DNA of 64,000 nt from CAYOVG01 sp964407285 (GTDB lineage Bacteria > Desulfobacterota > Syntrophobacteria > Syntrophobacterales > Syntrophobacteraceae): NCBI GenBank assembly GCA_964407285.1, contig CAYOVG010000002.1, positions 1 through 64,000 on the forward strand, given 5' to 3'. Below are positions 28,599-38,127 of the stretch, one piece after another. The notes under the pieces are model-generated. The model saw only the letters and a program-made list of their open reading frames with translations. It ran no database searches and was not told the DNA's origin. Positions within the stretch are counted from its first letter, which is position 1; the number at the start of each line of letters is the position of its first letter. A program made the position numbers and the translations under genes.

Positions 28599-29354
28599 TT
28601 AAAGCCTCTTGTCTCCGAGGCTGCGCACCCAGGCAGAACTGCTCAGATAGATGACTTTGGGCTCGGTTTTGAGCTTATCGAGCACCCGGAAAGCCCTTTC
28701 GGCATCTTTCGCCAGCTTCGCCGCTTCACTCTCGGGGTCCATAAGGTTGCCGAAAGTAATGGCCCGCGTGGGACAGGCTTCCGCACAGGCTGTTACGTAA
28801 GTGACTTTGTCGAGCGGCGTCTTGTCGGCATACGCTTTTGCCCTGGCGTCATTGAGGCGATGATGGCAGAAGGTGCACTTTTCCACCACTCCGCGCATCC
28901 TCACGCTCACGTTCGGATTCAGCATCCGTTCCATGGACTTCGGCCACTCGGGGTCCCACCAGTTGAAGGTGCGGGCATGGTAGGGACACGCCACGATGCA
29001 GTACCTGCACCCGATGCACCGCGGGTAGATGTGGCTCACGATCCCGGTCTCCTCGTCGCGCTTGGTGGCGTTCACAGGGCATACGAACGTACACGGAGAG
29101 TCGTGATCCGCATCGCAGTGCATGCAGGGACGCGGCAGGTAAGCGGACCGGTAGTCCGGATACTCCTTCCCGTTATCCAGTTGGTATATTTCCATCCATT
29201 TGACCGACCTGAGCTTATCGCTCTCATCCGGCCGGAACGAGATGTTGTTCTCTTGCTGGCAGGCCACGCTGCAAGCGCCGCACCCCGTACACCGGTCCAG
29301 GTCGATCACCATCCCATAACGAACGTTACTCTTTTTATGTTCAGTCTGGCTCAT
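28599..29354 (-). CDS. qrcC: Menaquinone reductase, iron-sulfur subunit QrcC
   Basis: This 251-residue ferredoxin-type electron carrier has cysteine sets for four cubane clusters. The first is CTGCGACSVAC and the second CMHCDADHDSPCTFVCP. The third is CIGCRYCIVACPY; the fourth is CTFCHHR with ACAEACP. No signal peptide is present, which suits a subunit exported with a Tat-bearing partner (QrcB). It lies 11 bases after qrcB and is expected to pass electrons between QrcB and QrcD. Confidence 0.92.
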   Translation of the reverse strand: MSQTEHKKSNVRYGMVIDLDRCTGCGACSVACQQENNISFRPDESDKLRSVKWMEIYQLDNGKEYPDYRSAYLPRPCMHCDADHDSPCTFVCPVNATKRDEETGIVSHIYPRCIGCRYCIVACPYHARTFNWWDPEWPKSMERMLNPNVSVRMRGVVEKCTFCHHRLNDARAKAYADKTPLDKVTYVTACAEACPTRAITFGNLMDPESEAAKLAKDAERAFRVLDKLKTEPKVIYLSSSAWVRSLGDKRL

Positions 29355-29365
29355 CGGTTTTCCTC

Positions 29366-31795
29366 TTATGCCTTGCGTATCTTAGCACGAGATGCCCAGA
29401 CTATCCCCACCCCCGTCACGGGGTCCGTCTGAACGTCGATTACGCTGTTGGCATTCACTCCTTTATTCCGGACATACTCGTCATAAGCGGTATGGCCGAA
29501 CCCCTGGGCGATGAAAATCACGCCGGGCCGCGCTCCGGGATGGATATGAGCGCGCACCGGGACTTCGCCCCGCGGAGTTCCAACCATTATCCTGTCCCCT
29601 TCGGCGATCCCCAAAGGCCCGGCCGTCTTCGGATTCACGTCCACGAACAAATCGCTTCCGCGCAGCAGGGTATCCGGCACGGTCTTGTTCATAAACGGGG
29701 GATTCGGCAGATACTGGGCCGCTACGTTGGGAAGCCGGTAACTCACGAGGAGAAAAGGATATTCCTTTTCCGAACCGGGAGGCGTGAGCGGTTCGAAGTG
29801 AGGCAGATAGAGACTGTCTTTGTCCGCCATGACGCCGTGTTTTTGCAGAACCTGGCACGCCAGTTCGCAATCGCCCGACTGAGTGGCTATGTGTTGCATC
29901 AGATCCATGGGCGCATCGCACCAGTAGCTCCCGCCGGCGAGTTTCTTCCAGAGGTCCTTTTCATCTTTGAAGTTTCGCTCGGGACTTTGCCCCGCAGCCT
30001 GCTTCCACGGCTCCTTGCCCCCGGCCCCCGTCACGGCGCCGCCCGTCGCAACGGCCAGTCCTTTCACTCGTTCCTTCAGGAAGTCTTCATACGATTTCCA
30101 GGGAAGGCTTTCCTTGACGGAGCCCCCCAGGTCTCCCGCAAGCTCCAGGACAAGATCGCCGGTGTGCTTCGTCTTGAGCCGCGGAGGCAGGACCGGGGCC
30201 GCAACGGCATAGCAGGCATACGGCGCGCCGGGAATTCCGGTTACATCGTCGTAGCGCTCGAACGCGCAGTGGTTCGGCAGGATCAGGTCGGCCTGGCATG
30301 CCGTCTCATCCATGTAAGAGGAAAAGGACACGACCGTATCGATCTTTTCCAGCGCTGCCTTGAAGAGCGTATTCTCCGGAAGGCTGTAGAGCGGATTGGC
30401 CTCATGAACCAGCAGCGCCTGTATGGGATATGGACCCTTTCCGGCGACGGTATCGACAAAAGCGTGCAAGGCATTGCCGGGAATCGGCGCCCGGACCTTT
30501 CCAAGAAGGTCCACTCTGCCTTTCTCCAACCCCTGCCGGGCGATCGCATCGGCGTTCACCACGGGCATCGGAGTCAGAGGAACCTCCGGCATCAGGTTCA
30601 TCGTCCCTCCCGGACCGAAGGAACCGGTCAGCACATTCAGAGTCATGAAGGCCAGGTCGTGATAGATGCTCCCGGCAGCACACCCGTTGTCTTTACCCCA
30701 CACGGCAACGGCGCCTTTCTTCGAGGCAAAATCCACGGCCAGCTTTTCTATGCGCTCCTTGCTCACGCCGGTCAACTCGGCGACATTCTCGGGCGGATAC
30801 TCCTCCAGGACGAACCGCTTGAACCCCTTGTGCTCCTTGCCGGACGGATCGATCCAGTCCTCGAAACCAAATGCTCGCTTTTCCATGAATTCCTTGTTGT
30901 AAAGTCCGTTACGGACGATCACGTGCGCGATACCCAGCGCCAGGGCCGCTTCCGTACCCGGATTGACGGGCACCCAGCCGCTGTCGGCTCGTGATGCGGT
31001 CCCGGAGAAGCGGGCTTCCACCTGGACCAATTCGACGGCCGGCCTGCCGGCCGGTCCGCCCGTTCCGGTAACGCCGGAGGCGAGCATCCTGCCGTGGGCT
31101 CCCCAGCCCTCCAGGAGTCCGGCTCCGAAACTGAGCACGTACGAAGCGTTTTCCAGGGCGAAGGCAAGCGGACTCCTACGGCCGAACATGCAGTACGCCG
31201 CCATCTCCTGGCTATCGGTCTCGGAGGGCATACTGAAGAGGTTCGGCGAACCGTAAGCATTGAAGAACTGCTGCCACAGCGCATACATGCTGCTCTGCTT
31301 TCGCCCGGTGATGCATGCGAGTCCCTGGGGTCCGCCGCCCTCGGCGCCGGTGCGAAGCCTCGCCAGGACCGTGGAGAGTTCCCGCCCGGCATCCTCCCAA
31401 CTGATGGGCTTGAATCCGGACACATCGCCGCGCGCTTTCGTCTGTTTCATGGGCTGTTCGACGCGGTAGGGCGCGTACAGAAACTGGAGTCCGGATGCGC
31501 CCAGGGGACAAATTCCTCCACGATTGACGGGACTTTCCGGATTGCCTTCGATGTAAATCGCCCGTTTTCCGCTGTTTCCGTTGACCAGCCGGACCTGGAT
31601 GCCGCATCCGCCGTCGCAGAGGAGGCACACGGAGGAGACCTTCGTGATCTCCCCTCTCTCGGGCGAAGGCTCCCAGGGCCAGTTCTGCGTCCACCTGGCC
31701 GAATCGCCCGCAAGCTTCCATGGGATCGGCGTGAGCAACGTACCGCCCAGCACCCCCGCACCAAACTGCAAGAAAGCTCTCCTACCAAACTTCAT
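29366..31795 (-). CDS. qrcB: Menaquinone reductase, molybdopterin-family subunit QrcB
   Basis: This 809-residue protein is of the molybdopterin oxidoreductase family. A Tat signal occupies the first ~30 residues (GRRAFLQFGAGVLGG), so export is folded and the complex faces the periplasm. Cys57, Cys60, Cys64 and Cys96 form the N-terminal 4Fe-4S site. Typical later blocks are YIEGNPESPVNRGGICPLG, GHGRM-like segments, NPGTEAALALGIAHVI and the C-terminal cap with VDVNPKTAGPLGIAEGDRI. Known Qrc complexes are reported to lack molybdenum in this subunit; nothing here contradicts that, and I see no clear Mo-coordinating Cys or SeCys. Confidence 0.93.
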   Translation of the reverse strand: MKFGRRAFLQFGAGVLGGTLLTPIPWKLAGDSARWTQNWPWEPSPERGEITKVSSVCLLCDGGCGIQVRLVNGNSGKRAIYIEGNPESPVNRGGICPLGASGLQFLYAPYRVEQPMKQTKARGDVSGFKPISWEDAGRELSTVLARLRTGAEGGGPQGLACITGRKQSSMYALWQQFFNAYGSPNLFSMPSETDSQEMAAYCMFGRRSPLAFALENASYVLSFGAGLLEGWGAHGRMLASGVTGTGGPAGRPAVELVQVEARFSGTASRADSGWVPVNPGTEAALALGIAHVIVRNGLYNKEFMEKRAFGFEDWIDPSGKEHKGFKRFVLEEYPPENVAELTGVSKERIEKLAVDFASKKGAVAVWGKDNGCAAGSIYHDLAFMTLNVLTGSFGPGGTMNLMPEVPLTPMPVVNADAIARQGLEKGRVDLLGKVRAPIPGNALHAFVDTVAGKGPYPIQALLVHEANPLYSLPENTLFKAALEKIDTVVSFSSYMDETACQADLILPNHCAFERYDDVTGIPGAPYACYAVAAPVLPPRLKTKHTGDLVLELAGDLGGSVKESLPWKSYEDFLKERVKGLAVATGGAVTGAGGKEPWKQAAGQSPERNFKDEKDLWKKLAGGSYWCDAPMDLMQHIATQSGDCELACQVLQKHGVMADKDSLYLPHFEPLTPPGSEKEYPFLLVSYRLPNVAAQYLPNPPFMNKTVPDTLLRGSDLFVDVNPKTAGPLGIAEGDRIMVGTPRGEVPVRAHIHPGARPGVIFIAQGFGHTAYDEYVRNKGVNANSVIDVQTDPVTGVGIVWASRAKIRKA

Positions 31796-31903
31796 GCCTG
31801 ACCCCTCTCACTTCTCACTACATTCTCACTATACGAAAATCTCGAGACAAAAAATATGTGTACAATCCTGCGATCTTCAACCCTTTTCACTCAGCCCTTC
31901 TAC

Positions 31904-32458
31904 TTACTTGTGACAAGCGGCGCAGGCGTTCGTCGTTCCTTGCCTGGCGTGGCATTTCTCGCACTCCACCATCATCATCGTGTCCTCATGGTATCCCGTG
32001 AGCCGGTTCACCTTAACGGCGGGAGACTTTTCCTCCGCGGACACATCCCGATGGCATGTGGTGCATTTCATATCCTTGCCCATGTGAGGCGCATGTGAAA
32101 AGTACACGTTGTCGGGCTGCCGGGTATAGACCAGCCAGGGAATTTCCTTCTCCTCCTGGATGTACTTCTCGATCAGAATCTGCTCGTCCTTGGAATCCCC
32201 CTGCGGGTCCTGGTGACACTCGATGCAGTTCTGAATTTTGGGAATGCCGGTGAATGAACCGTCCGGTCGAAGCGTGTGGCAATCCTCGCACGAACTGTCG
32301 CTATGCTTGGCATGGGAGAAATTGATGGGCTGGCTTTTTTCCGAGTACAGCAGGCCGGGAAAGACTACCCATCCCAGCACGATGGAACCAATGAATCCAA
32401 CCAGGAAAAAGATCCAACCCAGACCGGTCCTCGAAGGGCTCTGCTTTTGCTCTGTCAT
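31904..32458 (-). CDS. qrcA: Menaquinone reductase, multihaem cytochrome c subunit QrcA
   Basis: This membrane-anchored periplasmic cytochrome takes electrons from periplasmic type I cytochrome c3. An N-terminal anchor lies at about residues 14-35. Five CxxCH haem motifs are visible: residues 57-61, 78-82, 132-136, 166-170 and 179-183. The last ends the protein at CHK. Characterised QrcA from Desulfovibrio is described as hexahaem, so one motif seems absent. It is the first qrc gene, 108 bases before qrcB. Confidence 0.9.
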   Translation of the reverse strand: MTEQKQSPSRTGLGWIFFLVGFIGSIVLGWVVFPGLLYSEKSQPINFSHAKHSDSSCEDCHTLRPDGSFTGIPKIQNCIECHQDPQGDSKDEQILIEKYIQEEKEIPWLVYTRQPDNVYFSHAPHMGKDMKCTTCHRDVSAEEKSPAVKVNRLTGYHEDTMMMVECEKCHARQGTTNACAACHK

Positions 32459-32616
32459 AATTCGCCTCTATCGCCTTCATGATGCTGAAGTACTTTTGCC
32501 GTTGCCGCCGTACCGGACCGGGACCTCCCCCTGGATCGGTACCGAAAGCGCGATTTTCTTCTGCAATCGGCTTTCCCAAATCACTTAAGCAATTTTTTTC
32601 ACAATGACGATTTTCC

Positions 32617-32645
32617 TCTTAACCGCTCCGTCAAGGCCTTGTCAA
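32617..32645 (-). promoter_or_regulatory. Candidate sigma-70 promoter for qrcABCD
   Basis: On the minus strand TTGACA (complement 32640-32645) is followed after 17 bases by TTAAGA (complement 32617-32622). The start would be near 32610, leaving a ~150-base leader before qrcA. A second possibility is an extended -10 TGCTATAGT with its TATAGT complement at 32734-32739. Both lie in the 315-base gap 32459-32773 after the GGDEF gene, so qrc can be transcribed apart from the che operon. Confidence 0.55.
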
Positions 32646-32773
32646 GAGGAAAGAGAGTAGGAGCAGGAATTCGAGCGAGGGCGCGCTAAAACCGCTACGA
32701 GGCTCAGGAAACCGCAACAAACCGTTGGACCGCACTATAGCATGATATCTTTTGCAGCGAAAGCATTAAATTG

Positions 32774-34060
32774 CTACTCACCACCGTTCCCTTGCGACGT
32801 CCTTTCGAGGATAACCCTATTCCTTCCCTGCCGCTTCGCCTGGTAGAGCAACTCATCGGCGCGGTTGATCATCGCCTCGAGGGAGTGCAACAGGGTGGCG
32901 CATACCCCTGCGGACAGAGTGAAGTTTATAAGCTGGCCCTTGTAGTTGATCACCATCTGCTCCACGAGTTCCCTGACGCTTTCGAAAAAACCCGCGACAT
33001 TGCCCTCTTCTATCCCGTCTGCGAGGATGCAGAATTCTTCCCCGCCGAACCGGCCGACTATGTGCCCCTCCCCCGCCGATTCCTGGAGCAAAGAGGCCAT
33101 ATGCTTGAGGGCCATGTCGCCCGCATCGTGCCCGTAGGTGTCGTTTATCTTCTTGAAGAAGTCGATGTCGAGCATGGCGACCGCCAGCGGGCTGCCCGAT
33201 TTCCTGCATTGCTCGAACAGCCTGCTCCCGGCTTCCAGGCAGTACCTTCTGTTGAATAGTTTCGTAAGCGGATCCCTGACCGCCGCATCCCTCAGCTTCT
33301 CGATCAACTCGATCATTTCGATGTTCTGGGTCACCCTGGCGTGAAATTCCTCCGACACGAAAGGCTTCCGGAGAAAATCGTTCGCTCCAAGCTTGAGGAA
33401 TTTCGCGGACAGGACCGCACTTCCTTCCGACGACAGGCCGATGACGGCGATCTGATCCTTGCTGTACTTCCTCCGAACCCGCGACACGAGTTCGAAACCA
33501 TCCATGTTGGGCATGTTGTAATCGGTGATGATGAGTTTGATGTCAGGGTCACTGTTCAAAACCTGCAGACCGGCTTCGCCGTCCGCCGCCTCCAGGACAT
33601 GGTAGCGCTGGGCTTCCAGCAAACACCGGTAGTGAGCGCGGTAGCTCGAGGAATCGTCCACCACGAGCACCTTGATCGACTGGTTGCAGTAGATGCGCTG
33701 GATGATGCGCGTAACGTATTCCACGCTCCATATGCTCTGCTTGACCACGTAATCCACGACGTTTCGGGACAGAATCCGCTCCCGCACCTCATCATCGAGC
33801 GTTGCCGTAAGGATGATCGACGGGATCTGCTTCGAAAGCACGAAATCGACTATCTCGCCATCAGGGGCATCGGGGAGGTTCAAATCCAAAATGGCGACGA
33901 AAAAGTCCGACTCCCTGTCCAGTATGCTTCGGGCCTCCTCGAACGTGAAGGCCGCCCTGGTCTCAAGAAGCAACTCCGATTCTATCTTTCCGCGAAGAAA
34001 CAGTGAAATGGACCTGCTGTCTTCGACAATCAACACTTTTCCGAGATTATCCCGATCCAT
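32774..34060 (-). CDS. Response regulator with two receiver domains and GGDEF output
   Basis: This is a predicted diguanylate cyclase controlled by phosphorylation. The first receiver (residues ~8-125) has phospho-acceptor Asp59 in AILDLNLPD. The second (~129-250) has Asp180 in IITDYNMPNMDG and KPF at 232-234. The GGDEF domain (~258-420) has DPLTKLFNRR, DIDFFKKINDTYGHDAGD and the active GGEEF at 339-343, so cyclic-di-GMP synthesis is expected. The inhibitory RxxD site is absent (GEGH at 330-333), so product feedback of the usual kind is unlikely. It is the last gene of the che operon, 131 bases after cheR, and is the only candidate output regulator there besides the NtrC-like protein. Confidence 0.88.
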   Translation of the reverse strand: MDRDNLGKVLIVEDSRSISLFLRGKIESELLLETRAAFTFEEARSILDRESDFFVAILDLNLPDAPDGEIVDFVLSKQIPSIILTATLDDEVRERILSRNVVDYVVKQSIWSVEYVTRIIQRIYCNQSIKVLVVDDSSSYRAHYRCLLEAQRYHVLEAADGEAGLQVLNSDPDIKLIITDYNMPNMDGFELVSRVRRKYSKDQIAVIGLSSEGSAVLSAKFLKLGANDFLRKPFVSEEFHARVTQNIEMIELIEKLRDAAVRDPLTKLFNRRYCLEAGSRLFEQCRKSGSPLAVAMLDIDFFKKINDTYGHDAGDMALKHMASLLQESAGEGHIVGRFGGEEFCILADGIEEGNVAGFFESVRELVEQMVINYKGQLINFTLSAGVCATLLHSLEAMINRADELLYQAKRQGRNRVILERTSQGNGGE

Positions 34061-34191
34061 CGGTTTCCAAGCTATTCGAATTTGAATATTTACAGTAGCC
34101 GCACGAACATCATCAGGCGTTGATCATCCATGGACATCAATACAGAACCATTTAGGGCCATCAGTCATACCCATCATATATATGCCCTGCG

Positions 34192-35046
34192 TCATTTCGG
34201 AAACTTGAGCCGGTAGAACTTGGACCCGCCGTGATCGACCACCTCGAACGCGCTGCTGTACCCGCTTACCGTCTCCCCCGTTCCGAGAAACATGCATCCC
34301 CCCGGATAGAGCTGTTCGGCAACTCGATCCAAAATTCCCTTTTTCAGGCGATCGGAAAAGTAAATCAGTACGTTGCGAAGAAAGACGATATCGAAAGCGC
34401 CCAACTCGGCGAGCGGGGCCGCCAGGTTGTAATACCTGCAGGTAACCAGCTTCCTCACGCGGTCGGATACGACCCACGCGCTGCCGTCTCTCCGGAAATA
34501 GCGCTCCAGGCATTCGGGGGGAAGCCCGCGGCCGATGGCGGTATTGTCGTACCTGCCGCCGGCTGCCGCCGCAAGGGATGACCTGGAGACATCCGTTGCG
34601 AGAATCTTCACCCAATTGTGGCACACCGAATCGCCGCCCGCCCGCCTGTAGAAGTCCAGAACGGCGATGGCGATGGAATAGGGCTCCTGCCCCGTGGAGC
34701 ACCCGGCCGACCAGATCCGGATCTGTCGTCGCCTGTCCGCTCTCATCTCCCTGTGAAGTTCCGGCAGAATGCGTTCCTCGAGCACTTGAAACGGATAGCT
34801 GTCGCGAAACCAGGATGTCTCGTTGGTCGTTATGGCGTCCACGATCAGGGCGCAAAGCTCCTCCGCGTCCGGAGAATTCCGGACCTTCAAATAAAGCTCG
34901 CCGAATGAGGAACAGCGGTATTCGTTCACCATGTCGGCAAGGCGCGTCTCGATGAGGTAGGCCTTGTTGTCCGTCAGGAATATACCGCATTCCTTTTCGA
35001 TGAGATCGCGAAACAGCCTGAATTCCATTTCGTTGATGCGAAGCAT
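34192..35046 (-). CDS. cheR: Chemotaxis protein methyltransferase CheR
   Basis: The enzyme methylates receptor glutamates with S-adenosylmethionine. The 284-residue protein has the N-terminal helical domain (FRDLIEKECGIFLTDNKAYL) and the TTNETSWFRD motif. The SAM-binding loop is WSAGCSTGQEPYSIAI, followed by ILATDVS, VFLRNVLIYF and the C-terminal GETVSGYSSAFE. No TPR domain is fused. It lies 30 bases downstream of cheB. It should methylate the adjacent haem-type chemoreceptor. Confidence 0.93.
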   Translation of the reverse strand: MLRINEMEFRLFRDLIEKECGIFLTDNKAYLIETRLADMVNEYRCSSFGELYLKVRNSPDAEELCALIVDAITTNETSWFRDSYPFQVLEERILPELHREMRADRRRQIRIWSAGCSTGQEPYSIAIAVLDFYRRAGGDSVCHNWVKILATDVSRSSLAAAAGGRYDNTAIGRGLPPECLERYFRRDGSAWVVSDRVRKLVTCRYYNLAAPLAELGAFDIVFLRNVLIYFSDRLKKGILDRVAEQLYPGGCMFLGTGETVSGYSSAFEVVDHGGSKFYRLKFPK

Positions 35047-35076
35047 CCGTCCTGCTCTATCCGCTCTGCGTTCCGC

Positions 35077-36267
35077 TTAGAGCCCCTTGATGAGTCTTAC
35101 GATCCGTCCGGCTACCAGGTCGAGGGGCACCTTCTCGTCGGAAAGGCCCGCCTCGTCGACAGCTCTCGGCATGCCGTACACCACGCACGTCTCTTCCGTC
35201 TGCGCCAGGCAGTAACAATGTTTGCGCTTCAAGACGCGGATTCCGTCCATTCCGTCGCTGCCCATCCCCGTCATGACCAGAGCCAGCACCGTCCCGTCAT
35301 AAGCTTCCGATATGGAGGAAAACAGGACGTCCGCGGATGGCCTGCAGCTATTGACCGGAGGGTCGTCCAGGAGTCGTATGGTCCTGGTCCCGGAGGACGC
35401 CGCGGTCGATCTCCCGCGAACCACGGCCATATGCTTTCCGCCCGGCGCCAGGTACACCGTTCCGGGTTCCACGGGTTCGCCGTCAACGGCTTCACGCACA
35501 TCGAGCGCCGACTTCCTGTCGAGGCTGTCGGCAAGCGACGCCGTCAAAAGCGCCGGCATGTGCTGAACGAGCAGGACCGGAACTCCAAGGTCCCGCGGCA
35601 ACAGGGGGATGACCTGCGTCAGCGCGCTCGGCCCCCCCGTGGATACTCCAATCGCCAGCACCTCGATTTTAGGCATTGCGCCCAGGATTTTCGGCTTGAA
35701 CGGAACGACATGAAGCGCCTTATCCCTTCCGTCCGTCCCGGCATCATTCGATATTCCGACACCATGCCCGGCGGAAAGCCCGCGGGCAAGCTCGACCGCG
35801 GCCGTGGCGCTCCGGTCCCAACCTGCATTCCTCGTCAGCCGGGCGTTCCTGCGAGCTCGGAACAGCCCCAGCAACGTCATCAGCCTGCGCCTCAATCCCG
35901 TCACGGTGCTGCTGTCATCGTCCATACCCACTTTGGACACGAAATCCAGCGCCCCCATTTCCAGGGCGCGAATCACCTTATCAGTACCGTCATAGTGGAA
36001 AGCGCTGACCATGATCACGCCGACCTCCGGATGCGCCTCACGGATCTTTTCCAATGTCTCGACCCCGTCCATCAGGGGCATCTCGATATCGAGCAGGACC
36101 AGATCGACCGTAACCTGCTTGAGCCGGGTTATCGCAAGCCTGCCGCTGGAGACTGCGGCCACGATTTCCGCGCCCTCGATGCCGCCCGCAACTTCCGCCA
36201 GGAATTCCCGATACGCATCGTTATCGTCCACGATCATTATTTTCAGAGCTTTTGTTGTCGCCGCCAT
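35077..36267 (-). CDS. cheB: Chemotaxis response regulator methylesterase CheB
   Basis: The enzyme removes receptor methyl esters when phosphorylated by CheA. The N-terminal receiver has IMIVDDNDAYRE and the acceptor Asp in VLLDIEMPLMDG. A linker of ~65 residues follows. The catalytic domain has the Ser in AIGVSTGGPSALTQV, the His in LLVQHMPALLTASLA and the Asp in MTGMGSDGMDG. I prefer the ATG at 36267 (396 residues); a GTG four codons earlier is possible. It is placed between the chemoreceptor and cheR. Confidence 0.93.
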   Translation of the reverse strand: MAATTKALKIMIVDDNDAYREFLAEVAGGIEGAEIVAAVSSGRLAITRLKQVTVDLVLLDIEMPLMDGVETLEKIREAHPEVGVIMVSAFHYDGTDKVIRALEMGALDFVSKVGMDDDSSTVTGLRRRLMTLLGLFRARRNARLTRNAGWDRSATAAVELARGLSAGHGVGISNDAGTDGRDKALHVVPFKPKILGAMPKIEVLAIGVSTGGPSALTQVIPLLPRDLGVPVLLVQHMPALLTASLADSLDRKSALDVREAVDGEPVEPGTVYLAPGGKHMAVVRGRSTAASSGTRTIRLLDDPPVNSCRPSADVLFSSISEAYDGTVLALVMTGMGSDGMDGIRVLKRKHCYCLAQTEETCVVYGMPRAVDEAGLSDEKVPLDLVAGRIVRLIKGL

Positions 36268-36306
36268 ACGGGATCTCACTCGAAGACTGGAGTCTGAACT
36301 GCCTGT

Positions 36307-38109
36307 CTAAAATTTGAAATGCGTTATCAGTTCCTGGAGTCTGCCCGCCAGAGCGGCCAACTCCACGGCCGCGCCGTTCGTATGCGCCGCCGCCCTGGCC
36401 GTATCTTCCACCGACACGCTCATCATCCCGACGTTTTCGGCGATCACCTCCGTTCCCCTGGCCGCATTCATGGCATCCCTGGCAATAGCGTCGGCGCTCC
36501 TGGCCACTTCCTCGATATTCCTGGAAACGGCCGATTCGGCGTCAATGGCCTTCTGGATGTTCTTCGCGCTCTCGGACGCCCCCAAAGCCGCCCCCTGTAC
36601 GTTCCTCGACAAGGAATTGGCGGCCACGGCCGCTTCTGAAACGCTCCTGGAGATTTCATTCGTCGTTGCCGTCTGCTCCTCGACAGCGGCCGCGATCGTG
36701 CCCATGATGGCGTTGATCTCAGTAATCACCTGAACGATGCTCTCTATTGCGGTGACGGCTTTGCCCGTGCTGTTCTGGATGGTCTCCACCCTCTCCCGGA
36801 TCTCCTCCGTGGCCCTTGCCGTTTGCCGCGCCAGTTCCTTCACTTCGTTGGCCACCACGGCGAACCCCTTACCGGCATCGCCCGCTCCCGCCGCCTCTAT
36901 GGCCGCATTCAGCGCCAGAAGATTCGTTTGCGCCGCGATTCCCTTGATGAGATCCACCACGTCTCCAATCTCCCTGGCCGATTCACCGAGAGCATTCATG
37001 ATGCCGGAGGTTCTCGTGGTCATCTGGGACGCCTCCTTCGTGACGCCCGCGCCCCTGCCGGCATTCTTGGCCACATCATTGAGCGAAGAATACATCTGTT
37101 CTATCGCGGTGGCCACCGCATTCACCGCCCCCGACATCTGTTCCGCGGCGCCGGCCACCATGTTCAGATTGATGGAAACCTGCTCCGTCGCAGCCCCTAT
37201 CCCTTCCATACTGCTCGATATCGCAACGGACGAACCGGCCACGGAAGCTATCTGCGCGCTCACCTCCTGCGCCCCGGCCGCCATATTGCCGATCCCCGCC
37301 GACGCCTCCTCGGTTGCGGCCGCCGCCGCCTTCGACCGCCGGCTCATCTCGTCGGCCTCGTTGGCCATCGACCTCGAGGTTTCAATGAGCACATCGGAGG
37401 AGCGCAAAAGGACGGAACTCGTTTCCCCGATGCTCTTCACCATGCTTCGCAAGTGCTTCACCATGCGGCGAAAGAGCAGATACGTGAGCACGATCAATAT
37501 CCCCAGGCCGGCCACTCCCACCGCGATATTCGTATTGCGCGCTCTTTCGATCTCCGCTGCCGCCCTTTCAGTGGACGTTCCGACCAGTATTCCCCCAAGG
37601 ACCTTTCTGGAACCGCCGTGGCAATGGTGGCACCGGGTTTCGTTGAATATCGGCCGGACAATGCTGAGATACGGCTTGCCGTTCTTCTGAATCTCAAACG
37701 CTTCCCCCGGTGTCTCCCCGCTCGCCATCATCCCCGCGACCGCGCTTGTGACGACCGGGCTGTTGAGGAACGCATCGACATTCTTCCGGGCCAGGTTCGG
37801 GTCCGTTGCGAAGGATATGTTCGAATTGAAATCGTACACCAGCACGTCGACTTCGGGTATCCGCTGCTTGAGCTTGACGAACTGCTGCTTCACCGCATCG
37901 TTGTTGCCGACGGCGAGGGCATCGTTCATCCCGCCTTCGACGGCGGCGACGAGCATGTCCCCCTGCTCCCTGATCTGCTCTTTCATCATCGCGCTCTGAT
38001 TCCGGATGTCGAGCACGATCATGGAGCCCATTACCAGTACGATGGCGATGGAGAGCGTGGTGAGCGTCCTCACCCACATATTTTCCTTCATGAATGAAAG
38101 CAAGCCCAT
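36307..38109 (-). CDS. Methyl-accepting chemoreceptor with periplasmic c-type haem motif
   Basis: The 600-residue transmembrane receptor has helix 1 at about residues 14-33, a periplasmic domain to ~193 and helix 2 at ~195-213. A cytoplasmic signalling coil follows with tip [20 protein letters not shown] and [19 protein letters not shown]. In the periplasmic domain, residues 160-164 read CHHCH, a CxxCH covalent haem c attachment site. The motif sits near the end of the domain in a context ([19 protein letters not shown]) typical of Tll0287/DUF3365-like or single-CACHE haem sensors. Haem-c chemoreceptors are known in Desulfovibrio (DcrA) and Geobacter, where they sense oxygen or redox. It lies between a tetrahaem cytochrome gene and cheB, with only 17 bases to the cytochrome. 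Confidence 0.88.
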   Translation of the reverse strand: MGLLSFMKENMWVRTLTTLSIAIVLVMGSMIVLDIRNQSAMMKEQIREQGDMLVAAVEGGMNDALAVGNNDAVKQQFVKLKQRIPEVDVLVYDFNSNISFATDPNLARKNVDAFLNSPVVTSAVAGMMASGETPGEAFEIQKNGKPYLSIVRPIFNETRCHHCHGGSRKVLGGILVGTSTERAAAEIERARNTNIAVGVAGLGILIVLTYLLFRRMVKHLRSMVKSIGETSSVLLRSSDVLIETSRSMANEADEMSRRSKAAAAATEEASAGIGNMAAGAQEVSAQIASVAGSSVAISSSMEGIGAATEQVSINLNMVAGAAEQMSGAVNAVATAIEQMYSSLNDVAKNAGRGAGVTKEASQMTTRTSGIMNALGESAREIGDVVDLIKGIAAQTNLLALNAAIEAAGAGDAGKGFAVVANEVKELARQTARATEEIRERVETIQNSTGKAVTAIESIVQVITEINAIMGTIAAAVEEQTATTNEISRSVSEAAVAANSLSRNVQGAALGASESAKNIQKAIDAESAVSRNIEEVARSADAIARDAMNAARGTEVIAENVGMMSVSVEDTARAAAHTNGAAVELAALAGRLQELITHFKF

Positions 38110-38127
38110 TGCCCGCCCCTCTCTTTT

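Noticed and set aside
29492..30994. A 500-codon plus-strand frame over qrcB
   Set aside because: Antisense to a clear molybdopterin-family gene; no signal, motif or ribosome site.
36823..38097. A long plus-strand frame across the haem chemoreceptor
   Set aside because: Antisense to a gene with intact membrane helices, haem motif and signalling tip; composition is His/Arg-rich as expected for a shadow frame.
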